From Streptomyces eurocidicus (GTDB lineage Bacteria; Actinomycetota; Actinomycetes; Streptomycetales; Streptomycetaceae), in assembly GCF_002891295.1 (NCBI RefSeq), contig NZ_LGUI01000002.1, forward strand, positions 1-64,000: a stretch of DNA of 64,000 nt, given 5' to 3'. The translations under genes were made by a program, and so were the position numbers. Shown here piece after piece: positions 33,752-42,362 of this stretch. Position 1 is the stretch's first letter. Each line of letters opens with the position of its first letter. The notes beneath the pieces are model-generated. The model made no database searches, was not told the origin of the DNA, and was given only the letters and a program-made list of their open reading frames with translations.

Positions 33752-34863
33752 GCTGACTTCTAGTAACCCTTCTGCAATCCGGGCAGGCACAAGCGGGCCC
33801 CGCCAGTGATGGTCGTGTAGTTGCTTATTTTTTTCGGGCTCTCACCTGTAACCAGCAGCGACCCCGATGGCAGGTCAAGGTTCTCGAATCAATAGAGCCC
33901 GGAGACCGGACATGAAGAAAACGCAGGCATGCTGACGCACATGCACCCCTCCGCCCTTCACGCGCCGATGCCCTTCGGTCACTGTATGTACAGCACATGT
34001 TCCTTGTAAAGGAGTTGTGAACTATTGCCTTGAGGCGCACTCCTCGGGCGATGCAAGTTGTCGCATGATGGCCCCACAGATTCCCTCGGACCTATCGGGG
34101 CACGTGATCCAGAGACTTGCTCAACGGGTAGGTGGGGACACTTCGCTGCCGCGGCTGATGGAAGAGAACCGCCAGAAGGGGAAGGGCTGTGAGCTACGCC
34201 CGAAGAGTGGCGTCATGAACGCAGAGCTCTCCCCTTGGTCGGCGCATTTAAAAGGCGCACGGGCTATGGCGTGGAGCAATCCCCCGCCATCCCCACTCAT
34301 GCATATCGACCAGACAGGCTGATCTTCAGGAGGATATCTGGCATATGCCAAACCCTGCAATGATCTTTCTCGCCACCCATCGCCACGCCCCCGGCCAAGG
34401 CTTAGCCGAGATCGCTTCAGCGGATTGGATCCACAACCAGAGATAATGGCTGAAAATCTGCACATATGGCTGAAATGTAGGTAGATCAGCGGTCGCATGA
34501 GGTGAAGGCGGATGCTCGCGCCGGTCTGCCGAAGGGCCCATCTACGCAATTGCACGGCCAGATTCAGTCACCGCCAGTGCCGCGAGTTGCATGCGCCGCT
34601 CAAGGCAAGGCTCACTCCAGTAGCGCGCATGATCTGGCGCGCCCTCTCGCAGCACACCGACACCGACCGCCCACGAAAATCACGGTCACGCTGATACGTT
34701 CGTGCGTCATGGCCTGGGCGCTGCTCTGCGGGGTGTGAGAGCCCAGCAGAACGAGGGTCGAGCCCCAGGCCGGACCCCGACCGACCGTATTCCCTCTGGT
34801 GTGCGGCACGGTCTCCGCATGCCTGGCTCCCTGCCACCCGTTCTCAGCGGTTCGCTGAGCCGG
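33752..34863. other. 1.1-kb gene-poor region
   Basis: No convincing gene was found on either strand. Short frames here lack ribosome-binding sites and conserved motifs. GC content is lower and uneven, consistent with the boundary of transferred DNA. Confidence 0.4.
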
Positions 34864-35130
34864 TCACAGGCAGCCAGGTTTGTTGGTAGAGCCCAGCTGA
34901 GCCGCCCGGGGGAGATGCCCGGCAGGGGTGACGGCCGCCGATGCCGGGTTGTCCTCCGGCTGCCCCAGGGGCAGGGCCCCAATCGGCACCGAGGCGACGG
35001 ACCCCTGTTGACGCGCCCATGCCAAGGCCACTCCGGCAACCGTCATACCAAGCTCCCGCGCGATGCGCTCCAGAACATCGAGCACCGCGAACGTTTCCCC
35101 CTTGAGCAGCGCAGCCGCATAGCCGCCACG
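34864..35130 (-). pseudogene. Aldo/keto reductase C-terminal remnant
   Basis: The minus frame reads FAVLDVLERIARELGMTVAG, VALAWARQQGSVASVPIGA. This is the helix 7/strand 8 region of aldo/keto reductases. The N-terminal barrel and the catalytic Tyr/His are absent upstream, so this is a fragment. It is not known whether it came from the chromosome or from the island. Confidence 0.55.
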
Positions 35131-35527
35131 CCCGGAGCCCGGGTCGGAGCCGCGGGTACGGGAGACTGTCCCCGACAGCACTCCGGAGGCGAGCGGGCCC
35201 CGGGGAGTCACCTTCATGTGATCAGGGGTACATGGCGCCCCGCAATGCATCAGCCCGCCTGTTCTGCGCCGCGAAGTGCGCCCCGGCCGGCGGCTCAGAT
35301 GCGGCGCGGGCTGATCAGCGGTGCCGCGCCGGCCTCCACGAAGGCGGTGGTGATCGGCTCGGGGCTGCTCCGCGAGTGGACCGAGACCGGGCGGTGTACA
35401 AGGCAATTCCATGTCTGCAGCGGGGTCCTCGCTGTGGCGGGCGCGGGCGCGGCTGAGCGTCACCGATTCGGGGGACTGCGCAGCCGCGACCTTGGACGGC
35501 CTGGTCGCTGACGCTAGCGTCAGGCGC
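35131..35527. other. Intergenic region with promoter palindrome
   Basis: No gene is called here. The perfect palindrome TGACGCTAGCGTCA (35509-35522) contains the TAGCGT -10 box of the next gene. Confidence 0.45.
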
Positions 35528-35995
35528 GTGGCAACTTCAGACCAAGGCACGACCTCGCCCCCCATCTCCGACCTCGGATCCTTGAAGGTGGAGTGGAGCC
35601 GTCGGCACGCCCATGCCACCGCAGAGGTACTCCACTACGAGACTCTCCTGGAGTCTGCTCGCGAGATTGAGGAGATTGCCTAGCTGTGGCAAGAGCTAGC
35701 CGCCGCGCCCGTCTCACACCCCGCCATCCGGGAGTCACGACCGGAAGCCCCGGCGGACACTGCCCCTGGCGAGACCGCCGTCGAGCTGGACGCGGAGAAG
35801 GTCTTGCTCCTGATGGCCCAGGAGCCCCACCGCCTCTGGCGAGCCAAGGGCATCCAGGCAGCATTCGCACACCCGTCGCTGACGGAGGTGCGGCTCTCTC
35901 TTAAGGCACTGGTCGTGGCGGGCCGCCTTGAGGCTGTTCGTCGCAAGGCTCGCCATCTGCTCTTCCGTATCCCCGTCACCCCCAGCGCGGAGTAA
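35528..35995 (+). pseudogene. Amber-interrupted paralogue of the 20921-21379 gene
   Basis: GTG 35528 lies 7 nt after TAGCGT, as in the paralogue. The frame runs LKVEWSRRHAHATAEVLHYE, TLLESAREIEEIA, then TAG at 35681-35683. It continues in the same frame as KVLLLMAQEPHRLWRAKGIQ and LVVAGRLEAVRRKARHLLFR to 35995. The paralogue aligns across the stop (ARYYDELLESARDFQ and VLGLIAQDPRRLWKADDV). So one nonsense mutation, a suppressed stop or a sequencing error divides the gene. Confidence 0.65.
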
Positions 35996-36383
35996 CGAGG
36001 CCCTGACCAGCGGGGCGGGAAGTAATCTTGATCTACCTGGGAACTGGCGCCCCAGCACTCTCGTGAAGCCGCAGCTCAGCGCATTCTGTCGGTTGACCAC
36101 CAGCAGGAACCCCAGTTGACCTGGGGTTTTTCTGTTTTCCGAACTGGATCAGTCCTCGGTACGACCAGTAGGGTTCGGGACGACCGCCGCCTGAACGGGC
36201 ACCCGCCCTGGTGAAACCCGGGCCTCGTTGACCGGCCACCCTCGTGTGAGTGACCGCGTTCACTCGGTCGGAGCAGTCCCGCCGCACCCTCCACCGCCGG
36301 TCCACCCGCTCTCCAGACGCGTCGGCGAGCGTGGCCGCCGGATCACTCGGAGAGGACCGGCCGGAAGCGGAAGCGGGAGCGGC
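35996..36383. other. Junction between island and PKS cluster
   Basis: No gene is recognised. It holds an intrinsic terminator at 36109-36131 and the upstream region of the flavin reductase gene. No tRNA or repeat that would mark an island end was found. Confidence 0.45.
36109..36131 (+). terminator. Intrinsic terminator
   Basis: CCCCAG-TTGAC-CTGGGG is followed by TTTTTCTGTTTT. It ends plus-strand transcription before the PKS cluster. Confidence 0.75.
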
Positions 36384-36896
36384 ATGGCAGTGGACGCGGC
36401 GCGGTTTCGCGCATTGTTCGGATCCTTCCCGACGGCGGTCACCGTCGTCACCGCGACGGACGCGAACGGCAGACCACGGGGCCTGACCTGCAACGCGGTC
36501 TCGGCGGTCTCCGTGGACCCGCCGTTGCTCCTGGTGTGCGTGCACCGGAACGCGCGGACCCTGGCGGCGCTGCGGCACTCGGGGGCCTTCGTGGTCAACG
36601 TCCTCGCCGACGGCGGGCAGGACACGGCGCGGGTCTTCGCCGACCGTTCCGAGCACAAGTTCGCCGGCGTCGAGTGGGTGCCCTCCGTCAACGCCCGGGG
36701 CGCCCCCGTGCTGGTGGACGTCGCCCTGGCGCACGCCGAGTGCGTGGTGGTGCGGACGGTGGAGGCCGGTGACCACTGGATCTTCATCGGGCGGGTGGAG
36801 CACGCCGAGTCCTATCCGCGGTCGCCGGTCCTCTACCACCGGGGGGCGTTCACCGTCTGGGACGCTCAGGCCCGGCAGGTCGGCAGCCCGCCGTGA
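36384..36896 (+). CDS. Flavin reductase (ActVB-like)
   Basis: This 170-aa protein would reduce FMN with NAD(P)H and supply reduced flavin to a partner monooxygenase. The flavin-reductase-like split-barrel pattern is clear: MAVDAARFRALFGSFPTAVT, NGRPRGLTCNAVSAVSVDPP and GAFVVNVLADGG. The length matches ActVB and HpaC types. The likely partner is the acyl-CoA-dehydrogenase-fold monooxygenase at 53206-54339, like ActVA-ORF5 with ActVB. Its 3' end overlaps the convergent cyclase gene by 31 bp. Confidence 0.85.
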   Translation: MAVDAARFRALFGSFPTAVTVVTATDANGRPRGLTCNAVSAVSVDPPLLLVCVHRNARTLAALRHSGAFVVNVLADGGQDTARVFADRSEHKFAGVEWVPSVNARGAPVLVDVALAHAECVVVRTVEAGDHWIFIGRVEHAESYPRSPVLYHRGAFTVWDAQARQVGSPP

Positions 36897-37786
36897 AACT
36901 CCACCATCTCCCGGAACAGCTCGCCGATGTCGAGCGGGACGCCGGGCGCGGCGCCGCGCTCCTCCACGTAGGCCCGGTGGAGGTTGGGCACCAGCCGTTC
37001 GGAGTCGATCAGGTGCGCGTACGGGCCGGGGCCCGCCGCCCGTGCGGCCTCCAGTGGGGTGAGCCCCGCGGCGAGGCCCTCGCGGGCCAGCTCCTGGACC
37101 CACCGTAGGTAGCCCTCGGTGACGTCGAAGACCTCGGGGCCGGCCACGGGTCCGTGGCCGGTGACGACCGTACGCGCGTCGAGGGCGCGCAGCCGGGCCA
37201 CCGCGTCGAGCGTGCCGGTGACCGACCCCATCGGGCAGAAGGGCGTGACGCCGCTCATCACCAGGTCCCCGGTGACGAGCACCCGCCGCCCGGGCAGCCA
37301 TACGACGGTGTCGTCGGTGGTGTGGGCGGGCCCGAGGTGGATCAACTCGGCCTCCACGTCCCCCACGTGGAGGGTCAGCCGGTCGCGGTAGGTGACCTCG
37401 GGCAGGGAGAGGGTGAGCTCGCCCCACTCCACCTCGGGCCACAGCCCCGTCAGATGGAGGCCCGCCGCCGCCATCTCGCCGCGGGCCCGCTCATGGCCGA
37501 TGATCAGGGCTTCGGGGAAGACGAAGTTGCCGAAGGTGTGGTCCCCGTGGAAGTGGGTGTTGACCAGGACCCGCGGCGGCTCCGGGCAGACGCCGAGCGC
37601 CGCCGTCCGCAGCGCGCGGGCGCGGGCCTCGGTCGCCGCCGTGTCCACCAGGGCGGAGTGTCCCCGGGACACCACCAGCGCCGCGTTGTTCAGGCACCAC
37701 CCGCCGTCGGGCTGCACATAGGCGAAGACGCCGTCGGCCACCTCCGCGAGCCTGCCCGCCGAACTCTTCCGCCGCACCTGGGACAC
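36866..37786 (-). CDS. Metallo-beta-lactamase-fold cyclase/thioesterase (ActIV-like)
   Basis: This 306-aa protein begins EVADGVFAYVQPDGGWCLNN and has the metal motif THFHGDH (H-x-H-x-D-H), then GPAHTTDDTVV and VTGHGPV. ActIV of the actinorhodin pathway has this fold and size; it closes the second ring and releases the chain from the ACP. GTG 37786 follows AGGAGG by 6 nt. A SARP-type repeat lies 50 bp upstream. The best role is second-ring cyclization and chain release in the octaketide pathway; the match is by motif and gene context. Confidence 0.8.
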   Translation of the reverse strand: MSQVRRKSSAGRLAEVADGVFAYVQPDGGWCLNNAALVVSRGHSALVDTAATEARARALRTAALGVCPEPPRVLVNTHFHGDHTFGNFVFPEALIIGHERARGEMAAAGLHLTGLWPEVEWGELTLSLPEVTYRDRLTLHVGDVEAELIHLGPAHTTDDTVVWLPGRRVLVTGDLVMSGVTPFCPMGSVTGTLDAVARLRALDARTVVTGHGPVAGPEVFDVTEGYLRWVQELAREGLAAGLTPLEAARAAGPGPYAHLIDSERLVPNLHRAYVEERGAAPGVPLDIGELFREMVEFHGGLPTCRA

Positions 37787-37836
37787 CGTGCCTCCTGACC
37801 GATCGGAACACCGGCCGCCATGCTCGTACCGGCGGA

Positions 37837-37854
37837 TCGAGGACGGCTTGAGCG
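37837..37854. promoter_or_regulatory. SARP-type direct repeat
   Basis: TCGAGGA (37837) and TTGAGCG (37848) start 11 bp apart, the spacing used by SARP activators. The site lies between the cyclase gene (minus) and the response-regulator gene (plus). Confidence 0.5.
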
Positions 37855-38022
37855 GACGGCCCCCGAGCGGACCGCCGACGCGGAATCGGACAGAGAGAGG
37901 ACGCACGAAAACAGTTACGGGTCTCCTGCCGGTGGCGACGTAGGCTTGAGGTGAAGTCACCTGCCGGGTCAGCCTGTTGGGGGATACGGGTCGCCGGCGA
38001 AAGTCTGACGGGGGGACGACCG

Positions 38023-38658
38023 GTGATCCGGATCTTGCTGGCCGAGGACATGCACATGGTCCGGGGGGCGCTGGTGGCGCTCCTCGAACTGGAGCCCGAC
38101 TTCCGTGTGGTCGCGGAGGTCGCGGACGGCCGGGGCATCCTGCCGTCCGTGCTCGAGCACCGGCCCGATGTGGCGATCCTCGACATCGACCTGCCCGGCG
38201 TCAACGGCCTGGACGCGGCCCGGCAGCTGTGGGAGCAGGCCCCCGACTGCCGGGTGATCATCCTGACCGCGCTGGAGCAGCGGGGCACGGTCCGCCGGGC
38301 GATCGACGCCCACGTCCGGGGGTTCCTCCCCAAGAACGCCCCGCCCGCCGAGCTCGCCACCGCCATCCGCCTGGTGCACTCGGGGCGGCGGGTGATCGAT
38401 TCGCGGATCCCGCCCACCGCCTGGGAGACCGAGGACTGCCCGCTCGCCGACCGCCCCACGGACAGCCCGCTCACCCGGCGCGAGACCGACGTCCTCAAGC
38501 GGGCCGCCGCCGGCAACTCCGCGCGGGAGACCGCCCGGGAGATGCACCTCTCCACGGGAACGGTGCGTAATTACCTGACCTCCGCCGTCACCAAACTCAC
38601 CGCACGGAATCAGCTGGACGCCGTCCGGATCGCCAAGGAGAAGGGCTGGATCCGCTGA
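38023..38658 (+). CDS. NarL/DesR-type response regulator
   Basis: This 211-aa protein has a receiver domain with the acidic pair (LLAEDMHMVRGAL), phospho-acceptor Asp in AILDIDLPGVNG and Lys in GFLPKNAP. A LuxR-type HTH follows (LTRRETDVLKRAAAGNSARE, STGTVRNYLTSAVTKL). GTG 38023 follows GGGGGA. Its partner kinase is the convergent gene at 38597; the two genes overlap by 62 bp at their 3' ends. It lies beside the SARP gene and probably adds a second layer of control. Confidence 0.85.
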   Translation: MIRILLAEDMHMVRGALVALLELEPDFRVVAEVADGRGILPSVLEHRPDVAILDIDLPGVNGLDAARQLWEQAPDCRVIILTALEQRGTVRRAIDAHVRGFLPKNAPPAELATAIRLVHSGRRVIDSRIPPTAWETEDCPLADRPTDSPLTRRETDVLKRAAAGNSARETAREMHLSTGTVRNYLTSAVTKLTARNQLDAVRIAKEKGWIR

Positions 38659-39802
38659 CGTCCCGCGGCTGCCCGGCCGCATCGGCCGGGCACTCGGCGA
38701 AGAGCCGGAACCAGCCGTCCTCGCCGGCGCACGCGCGGAACGTCCCGCCGATCCCTTCCAGCCGCCGGGCGAGATTGTCCAGGCCGCCGCCCGAACGGCG
38801 CGCCATCCTCTCCCCGGTGTCCACGGGGATCCCGTCCCCCGCCATGTCGAGTGCGAGCGTGCCGGCGGTACGGGAGACGGTGATCCGGCAGTTCTGCGCG
38901 GCGCTGTGGCGCAGGATGTTGGTCACCCCCTCGCGGACGACGGTCGCCAGGACCGTGCCGGTCTCCTCGCGCAGCGGCAGCCGCTCGTCGTGTACCTCCA
39001 CCGTGATGCCCGCGGTGCTCAATATCCGGGTGGCGGAGTCCAGTTCGGCGGTCAGCGAGAGCTGACGGTAGCCATGGGCGACACAGCGCACGTCGGCGAG
39101 GGCCTGCCGGGAGATGTCCAGCACCTCCCGCAGCTCCGTGCGAGCCCGCTCGGGGTCCTTGTCGACCAGCCGGGCCACCAGCTCCCCCTTGAGGGTGATG
39201 GCGGACAGGCTGTAGCCCAGCAGGTCGTGCAGATCGCGGGCGACCCGCAGCCGTTCGCCCTCCACGGCCAGCCGGGCGACCTCGTCACGGGCCCGCCGCA
39301 CCTCCGCGCTCCAGGAGGCGATGCGCGTGACCCCGTACACCATCAGGCCGTTCACCCCGCACGACAGCACTCCTATGGCGACGCCCAGCGGCTGCTGGCC
39401 GGCCAGCAGTGTGCAGGTCCCGGTGAGGGCCGCGGCGGCGGCGAAGGCGGCGATGGACAGCGGGGGTTCGAGGATGAGCAGCGCGGAACCGGCCAGGAAG
39501 CCCGGCATGCCGGCCCAGGTGAGGCCCAGGGCGAACAGCGGGGCGTAGGTCAGGAGAGCTTGGAGGGCCAGCGTCCGGCGTCCGTGGCGGGCGCGGAACA
39601 GGCCGGCCCGCGGGGCGCAGTGGATCCCCTGGAGCAGGAGCACCGCGACGAAGGCGGCCAGGAAGAGGCAGATGTGTCCGGCCGAAGGGCGGCGCGACGC
39701 CAGGAGGTTGAGGAAGCCCAGCACGGCCACCGCGGACTGCACGGAGAGGACGATGCCTGTGGCGAGCCAGGGGGGCGGCTCACCCTTGGATAACACCACC
39801 AT
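38597..39802 (-). CDS. DesK/NarX-type sensor histidine kinase with a TTA codon
   Basis: This 401-aa membrane kinase has about six N-terminal hydrophobic segments (residues 12-150). A HisKA_3 box follows (VARDLHDLLGYSLSAITLKG, phospho-His at DLHD), then ATPase boxes (VVREGVTNILRHS and GGGLDNLARRLEGIGG). Codon 4 is TTA (39791-39793), which in Streptomyces needs the bldA tRNA. The start at ATG 39802 gives this reading; no other start is better supported. A SARP-like repeat lies 13 bp upstream. It faces the response regulator at 38023. Confidence 0.8.
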   Translation of the reverse strand: MVVLSKGEPPPWLATGIVLSVQSAVAVLGFLNLLASRRPSAGHICLFLAAFVAVLLLQGIHCAPRAGLFRARHGRRTLALQALLTYAPLFALGLTWAGMPGFLAGSALLILEPPLSIAAFAAAAALTGTCTLLAGQQPLGVAIGVLSCGVNGLMVYGVTRIASWSAEVRRARDEVARLAVEGERLRVARDLHDLLGYSLSAITLKGELVARLVDKDPERARTELREVLDISRQALADVRCVAHGYRQLSLTAELDSATRILSTAGITVEVHDERLPLREETGTVLATVVREGVTNILRHSAAQNCRITVSRTAGTLALDMAGDGIPVDTGERMARRSGGGLDNLARRLEGIGGTFRACAGEDGWFRLFAECPADAAGQPRDVSGSSPSPWRSGRRPADSVR

Positions 39803-39814
39803 GCGACCTGCCGA

Positions 39815-39832
39815 TCGAGGAAGTTTCGAAGG
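39815..39832. promoter_or_regulatory. SARP-type direct repeat before the kinase gene
   Basis: TCGAGGA (39815) and TCGAAGG (39826) start 11 bp apart, just before the kinase start and upstream of the divergent SARP gene. Confidence 0.5.
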
Positions 39833-40069
39833 GCTAACTGCTCAGTGAAGCAGAGAACCGCTCGCGAAGAGGATTCCTGTAGTCAACCTCACAGGACGCC
39901 CGTGACGTTCCTCTGGTTGGCGGCAATAAATGGAGCTGTGAATTCCTCACATGGGGCGTGCCGATCTCACTCTTGCTCTGGTGACGGCCTCACTGGGCGG
40001 TGGCCGCTCCTCGGTGCGAGCCTCGAGTCAAGTCGAAGGACGACCGCTTGAACCGAGTGGAGGACACTC

Positions 40070-40885
40070 ATGGACATCGAGGTGCTGGGAGAACTCGCCG
40101 TCTACGAGAACGGGGTCTCCATCGTGCCCAGCGCGGGAAAGCCGCGCCAGATCCTCGCCCTGCTCTCCCTGTGGGCCGGCCGCGTGGTGCCGGTGCCGAC
40201 GCTGATGGAGGAGCTGTGGGGCGACGCCGTCCCCCGCAGCGCGGCGACCACCCTCCAGACCTACATCCTTCAGCTGCGCCGCCGCATGGCCGTCGCGCTG
40301 CGCGACGCGCCGGAGCCCGCGGGCCGCACCCCGAAGGACGTCCTGGCCACCGCCTTCGGCGGCTACCGCGTCGCCGTCACACCCGAGAGCTGCGACTGGT
40401 CCCAGTTCCGCCGCCTGGCCGGCCAGGGGCACGACGCGCTGCTCGCCGGCGACGCCCGGTCGGCCTCGGCCCACCTGACCCGCGCGCTCGCCCTGTGGCG
40501 CGGCCCGGCCCTGATCGACGTGCCGGTCGGGCGCGTCCTGGGGCTGGAGACGCTGTACATGGAGGAGACCCGCATGCAGGCGCTGGAGGAGCGCATCGAG
40601 GCCGACCTGCGCCTGGGCTACCACGCGGCGCTGCTGGGCGAGTTGCGCACACTGGTGGCCCGGCACCCCCTGCACGAGAGCCTCTGCGCGCAGCTGATGA
40701 CGGCGCTGTGCCGCTCGGGCAGCCCCTGGCGGGCGCTCCAGGAGTTCCGGCAGCTGCGCGAGCGGCTGCGCCGCGAGCTGGGCGTCGAGCCGTCGCCGCG
40801 GCTCCAGCGGCTGCACCAGGCCGTGCTGTCGGGCGCCCCGGAACTGGACGGCGGGGAAGCGTTCGTACAGGCCCGGTCGGCGTAG
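40070..40885 (+). CDS. SARP-family pathway activator (ActII-ORF4-like)
   Basis: This 271-aa protein has an OmpR-type winged helix (residues 1-100: MDIEVLGELAVYENG, GKPRQILALLSLWAG, TLMEELWGD and TTLQTYILQLRRRM). A bacterial transcriptional activator (BTAD) domain follows (110-255, CDWSQFRRLAGQGHDALLAG, LRRELGVEPSPRLQRLHQAV). No TTA codon is seen in the gene. ATG 40070 follows GGAGG. SARPs bind heptamers repeated every 11 bp, and such sites occur before most transcription units of this cluster. It is the likely cluster activator. Confidence 0.9.
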   Translation: MDIEVLGELAVYENGVSIVPSAGKPRQILALLSLWAGRVVPVPTLMEELWGDAVPRSAATTLQTYILQLRRRMAVALRDAPEPAGRTPKDVLATAFGGYRVAVTPESCDWSQFRRLAGQGHDALLAGDARSASAHLTRALALWRGPALIDVPVGRVLGLETLYMEETRMQALEERIEADLRLGYHAALLGELRTLVARHPLHESLCAQLMTALCRSGSPWRALQEFRQLRERLRRELGVEPSPRLQRLHQAVLSGAPELDGGEAFVQARSA

Positions 40886-40903
40886 CGGGGCGGGCCGGCC
40901 GGC

Positions 40904-41335
40904 TCAGCCGAGGTGGTCGTGGGTGATGCTCCGGGACCGGGTGCGGATCCCGTCCCCGTCCGTCTCCAGGACGTCGTGCACCACACAGCTCGGCGCGATC
41001 TCCGGCTCCCGGCGGCCCGGCCGGACCGTGACCACGAGCGTGTATGCCGTGGAGCGGACGCTGCCGTCGGGCTGCGGGGTCAGCGCGATGTGGTTGAACC
41101 AGTGCCGTCGCTGTACCGGGTCTTCGGCGAACCGCTCGTGGAACTTCACCAGTTCGGCGACGATCGCGGCCCGGCCCCGGACCGGTTCGACCGACGGCGA
41201 GTGCTGGAAGGTGCCGGTCTCGGTGAAGGTCAGGGCGTACTCCTCGAACCGGCCGCCGTCCAGGGCCTGCATTTGATGGGCGTAGAAGTGCTGGACCCGG
41301 GCGTAGAGGCCGGTCTCCGTGGCGGTGTCGTTCAT
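40904..41335 (-). CDS. SnoaL-like / NTF2-fold protein (ActVI-ORFA-like)
   Basis: This 143-aa protein has the NTF2-like pattern: YARVQHFYAHQMQALDGGRF, EEYALTFTETGTFQHSPS, then RRHWFNHIALTPQPDG. Relatives include SnoaL cyclases, hydroxylase-like proteins, and ActVI-ORFA of the actinorhodin cluster. The reaction cannot be read from sequence; a late cyclization or reduction-assisting role is likely. ATG 41335 follows AAGGAG. It is divergent from the ketoreductase operon with SARP-type repeats between. Confidence 0.7.
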   Translation of the reverse strand: MNDTATETGLYARVQHFYAHQMQALDGGRFEEYALTFTETGTFQHSPSVEPVRGRAAIVAELVKFHERFAEDPVQRRHWFNHIALTPQPDGSVRSTAYTLVVTVRPGRREPEIAPSCVVHDVLETDGDGIRTRSRSITHDHLG

Positions 41336-41461
41336 GGCGCTCCTTCGGGCGGTACGGGCGCGGGCGGGCAGGCGCGGGCACGGGCAGGGCGGGTACGCCG
41401 CAGGCCGGCAGGCGCCGGGGCGGCCCGGGCGGCCCGGGAGCCCCACCTTCGCCGCCCCGCC

Positions 41462-41479
41462 TCGAAGCGGGCTCGAAGC
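41462..41479. promoter_or_regulatory. SARP-type direct repeat in the ketoreductase/SnoaL divergent promoter
   Basis: TCGAAGC at 41462 and again at 41473 are identical with 11-bp spacing. The reverse strand reads TCGAGCC and TCGAGGC nearby, also 11 bp apart. The site may serve both divergent units. Confidence 0.65.
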
Positions 41480-41576
41480 GCCGCAGGCCGCAGCTCCAGC
41501 CGCCGTCCACGTCGGCTCGAGGCCGGGGCCGCACGCTCGTGCCGCCACCTTCCGACGACAGCGGGATCGGAGACGC

Positions 41577-42362
41577 ATGAGCGAGACAGTCAGGCCCGTG
41601 GCCCTGGTGACCGGCGCCACGAGCGGGATCGGCAAGGAGATCGCGTGGCGGCTGGCCGCGCGCGGCACGCGGGTCCACCTCTGCGCCCGCGGCAAGGACG
41701 AGCTGGAGGCGACCGTCGCCGGGCTGCGCGCCGCGGGCCACGAGGCGGACGGCGCGGTGTGCGACGTCTCCCGGCCGGAGCGGATCAGGGAGTACGTGCG
41801 CACGGCCGTGGACCGCTACGGGCCGGTGGCCATCCTGGTCAACAACGCCGGCCGCAGCGGCGGCGGCGCGACCGCGGAGATCCCGGACGAGCTGTGGTTC
41901 GACGTCATCAACACCAACCTCAACAGCGTCTTCCTGATGACCAAGGAGGTCCTGACCACCGGCGGGATGCTCGCCGAGGGCCGCGGCCGCGTCATCAACA
42001 TCGCCTCCACCGGCGGCAAGCAGGGCGTGGTGCACGCCGCCCCGTACTCCGCGTCCAAGCACGGCGTCGTCGGCTTCACCAAGGCCCTCGGGCTGGAACT
42101 CGCCCGCACCGGCATCACCGTCAACGCCGTGTGCCCCGGCTTCGTCGAGACGCCGATGGCCCGGCGGGTCCGCGCGCACTACGCGGCCATCTGGGACGTC
42201 AGCGAGGCGGAGGCGCACGACCGCATCACCACCCGGGTGCCGATGGGCCGCTACGTCGAGCCCCGCGAGGTGGCCGCGATGGTCGAGTACCTGGCCGGGG
42301 ACGACGCGGCCGCGGTGACGGCCCAGGCGCTGAACGTCTGCGGCGGGCTGGGGAACTACTGA
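41577..42362 (+). CDS. C9 polyketide ketoreductase (ActIII-like SDR)
   Basis: This 261-aa protein is the same length as ActIII and very similar to it through GKQGVVHAAPYSASKHGVVG and ALNVCGGLGNY. It would reduce the C9 keto group of the ACP-bound chain with NADPH. The cofactor motif TGATSGIGKEIA, catalytic S144, Y157, K161 and NNAG are present. The ActIII P-G-G loop at 94-96 reads S-G-G here. ATG 41577. It overlaps the next gene by one base (TGATG). The SARP repeat at 41462 lies about 100 bp upstream. Confidence 0.9.
   Translation: MSETVRPVALVTGATSGIGKEIAWRLAARGTRVHLCARGKDELEATVAGLRAAGHEADGAVCDVSRPERIREYVRTAVDRYGPVAILVNNAGRSGGGATAEIPDELWFDVINTNLNSVFLMTKEVLTTGGMLAEGRGRVINIASTGGKQGVVHAAPYSASKHGVVGFTKALGLELARTGITVNAVCPGFVETPMARRVRAHYAAIWDVSEAEAHDRITTRVPMGRYVEPREVAAMVEYLAGDDAAAVTAQALNVCGGLGNY

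Noticed and set aside
34121..34555. 144-codon minus-strand frame
   Set aside because: No start signal or recognisable motif; composition unlike nearby genes.
40070..40885. bldA control of the SARP gene by a TTA codon
   Set aside because: No TTA codon was found in the SARP reading frame.
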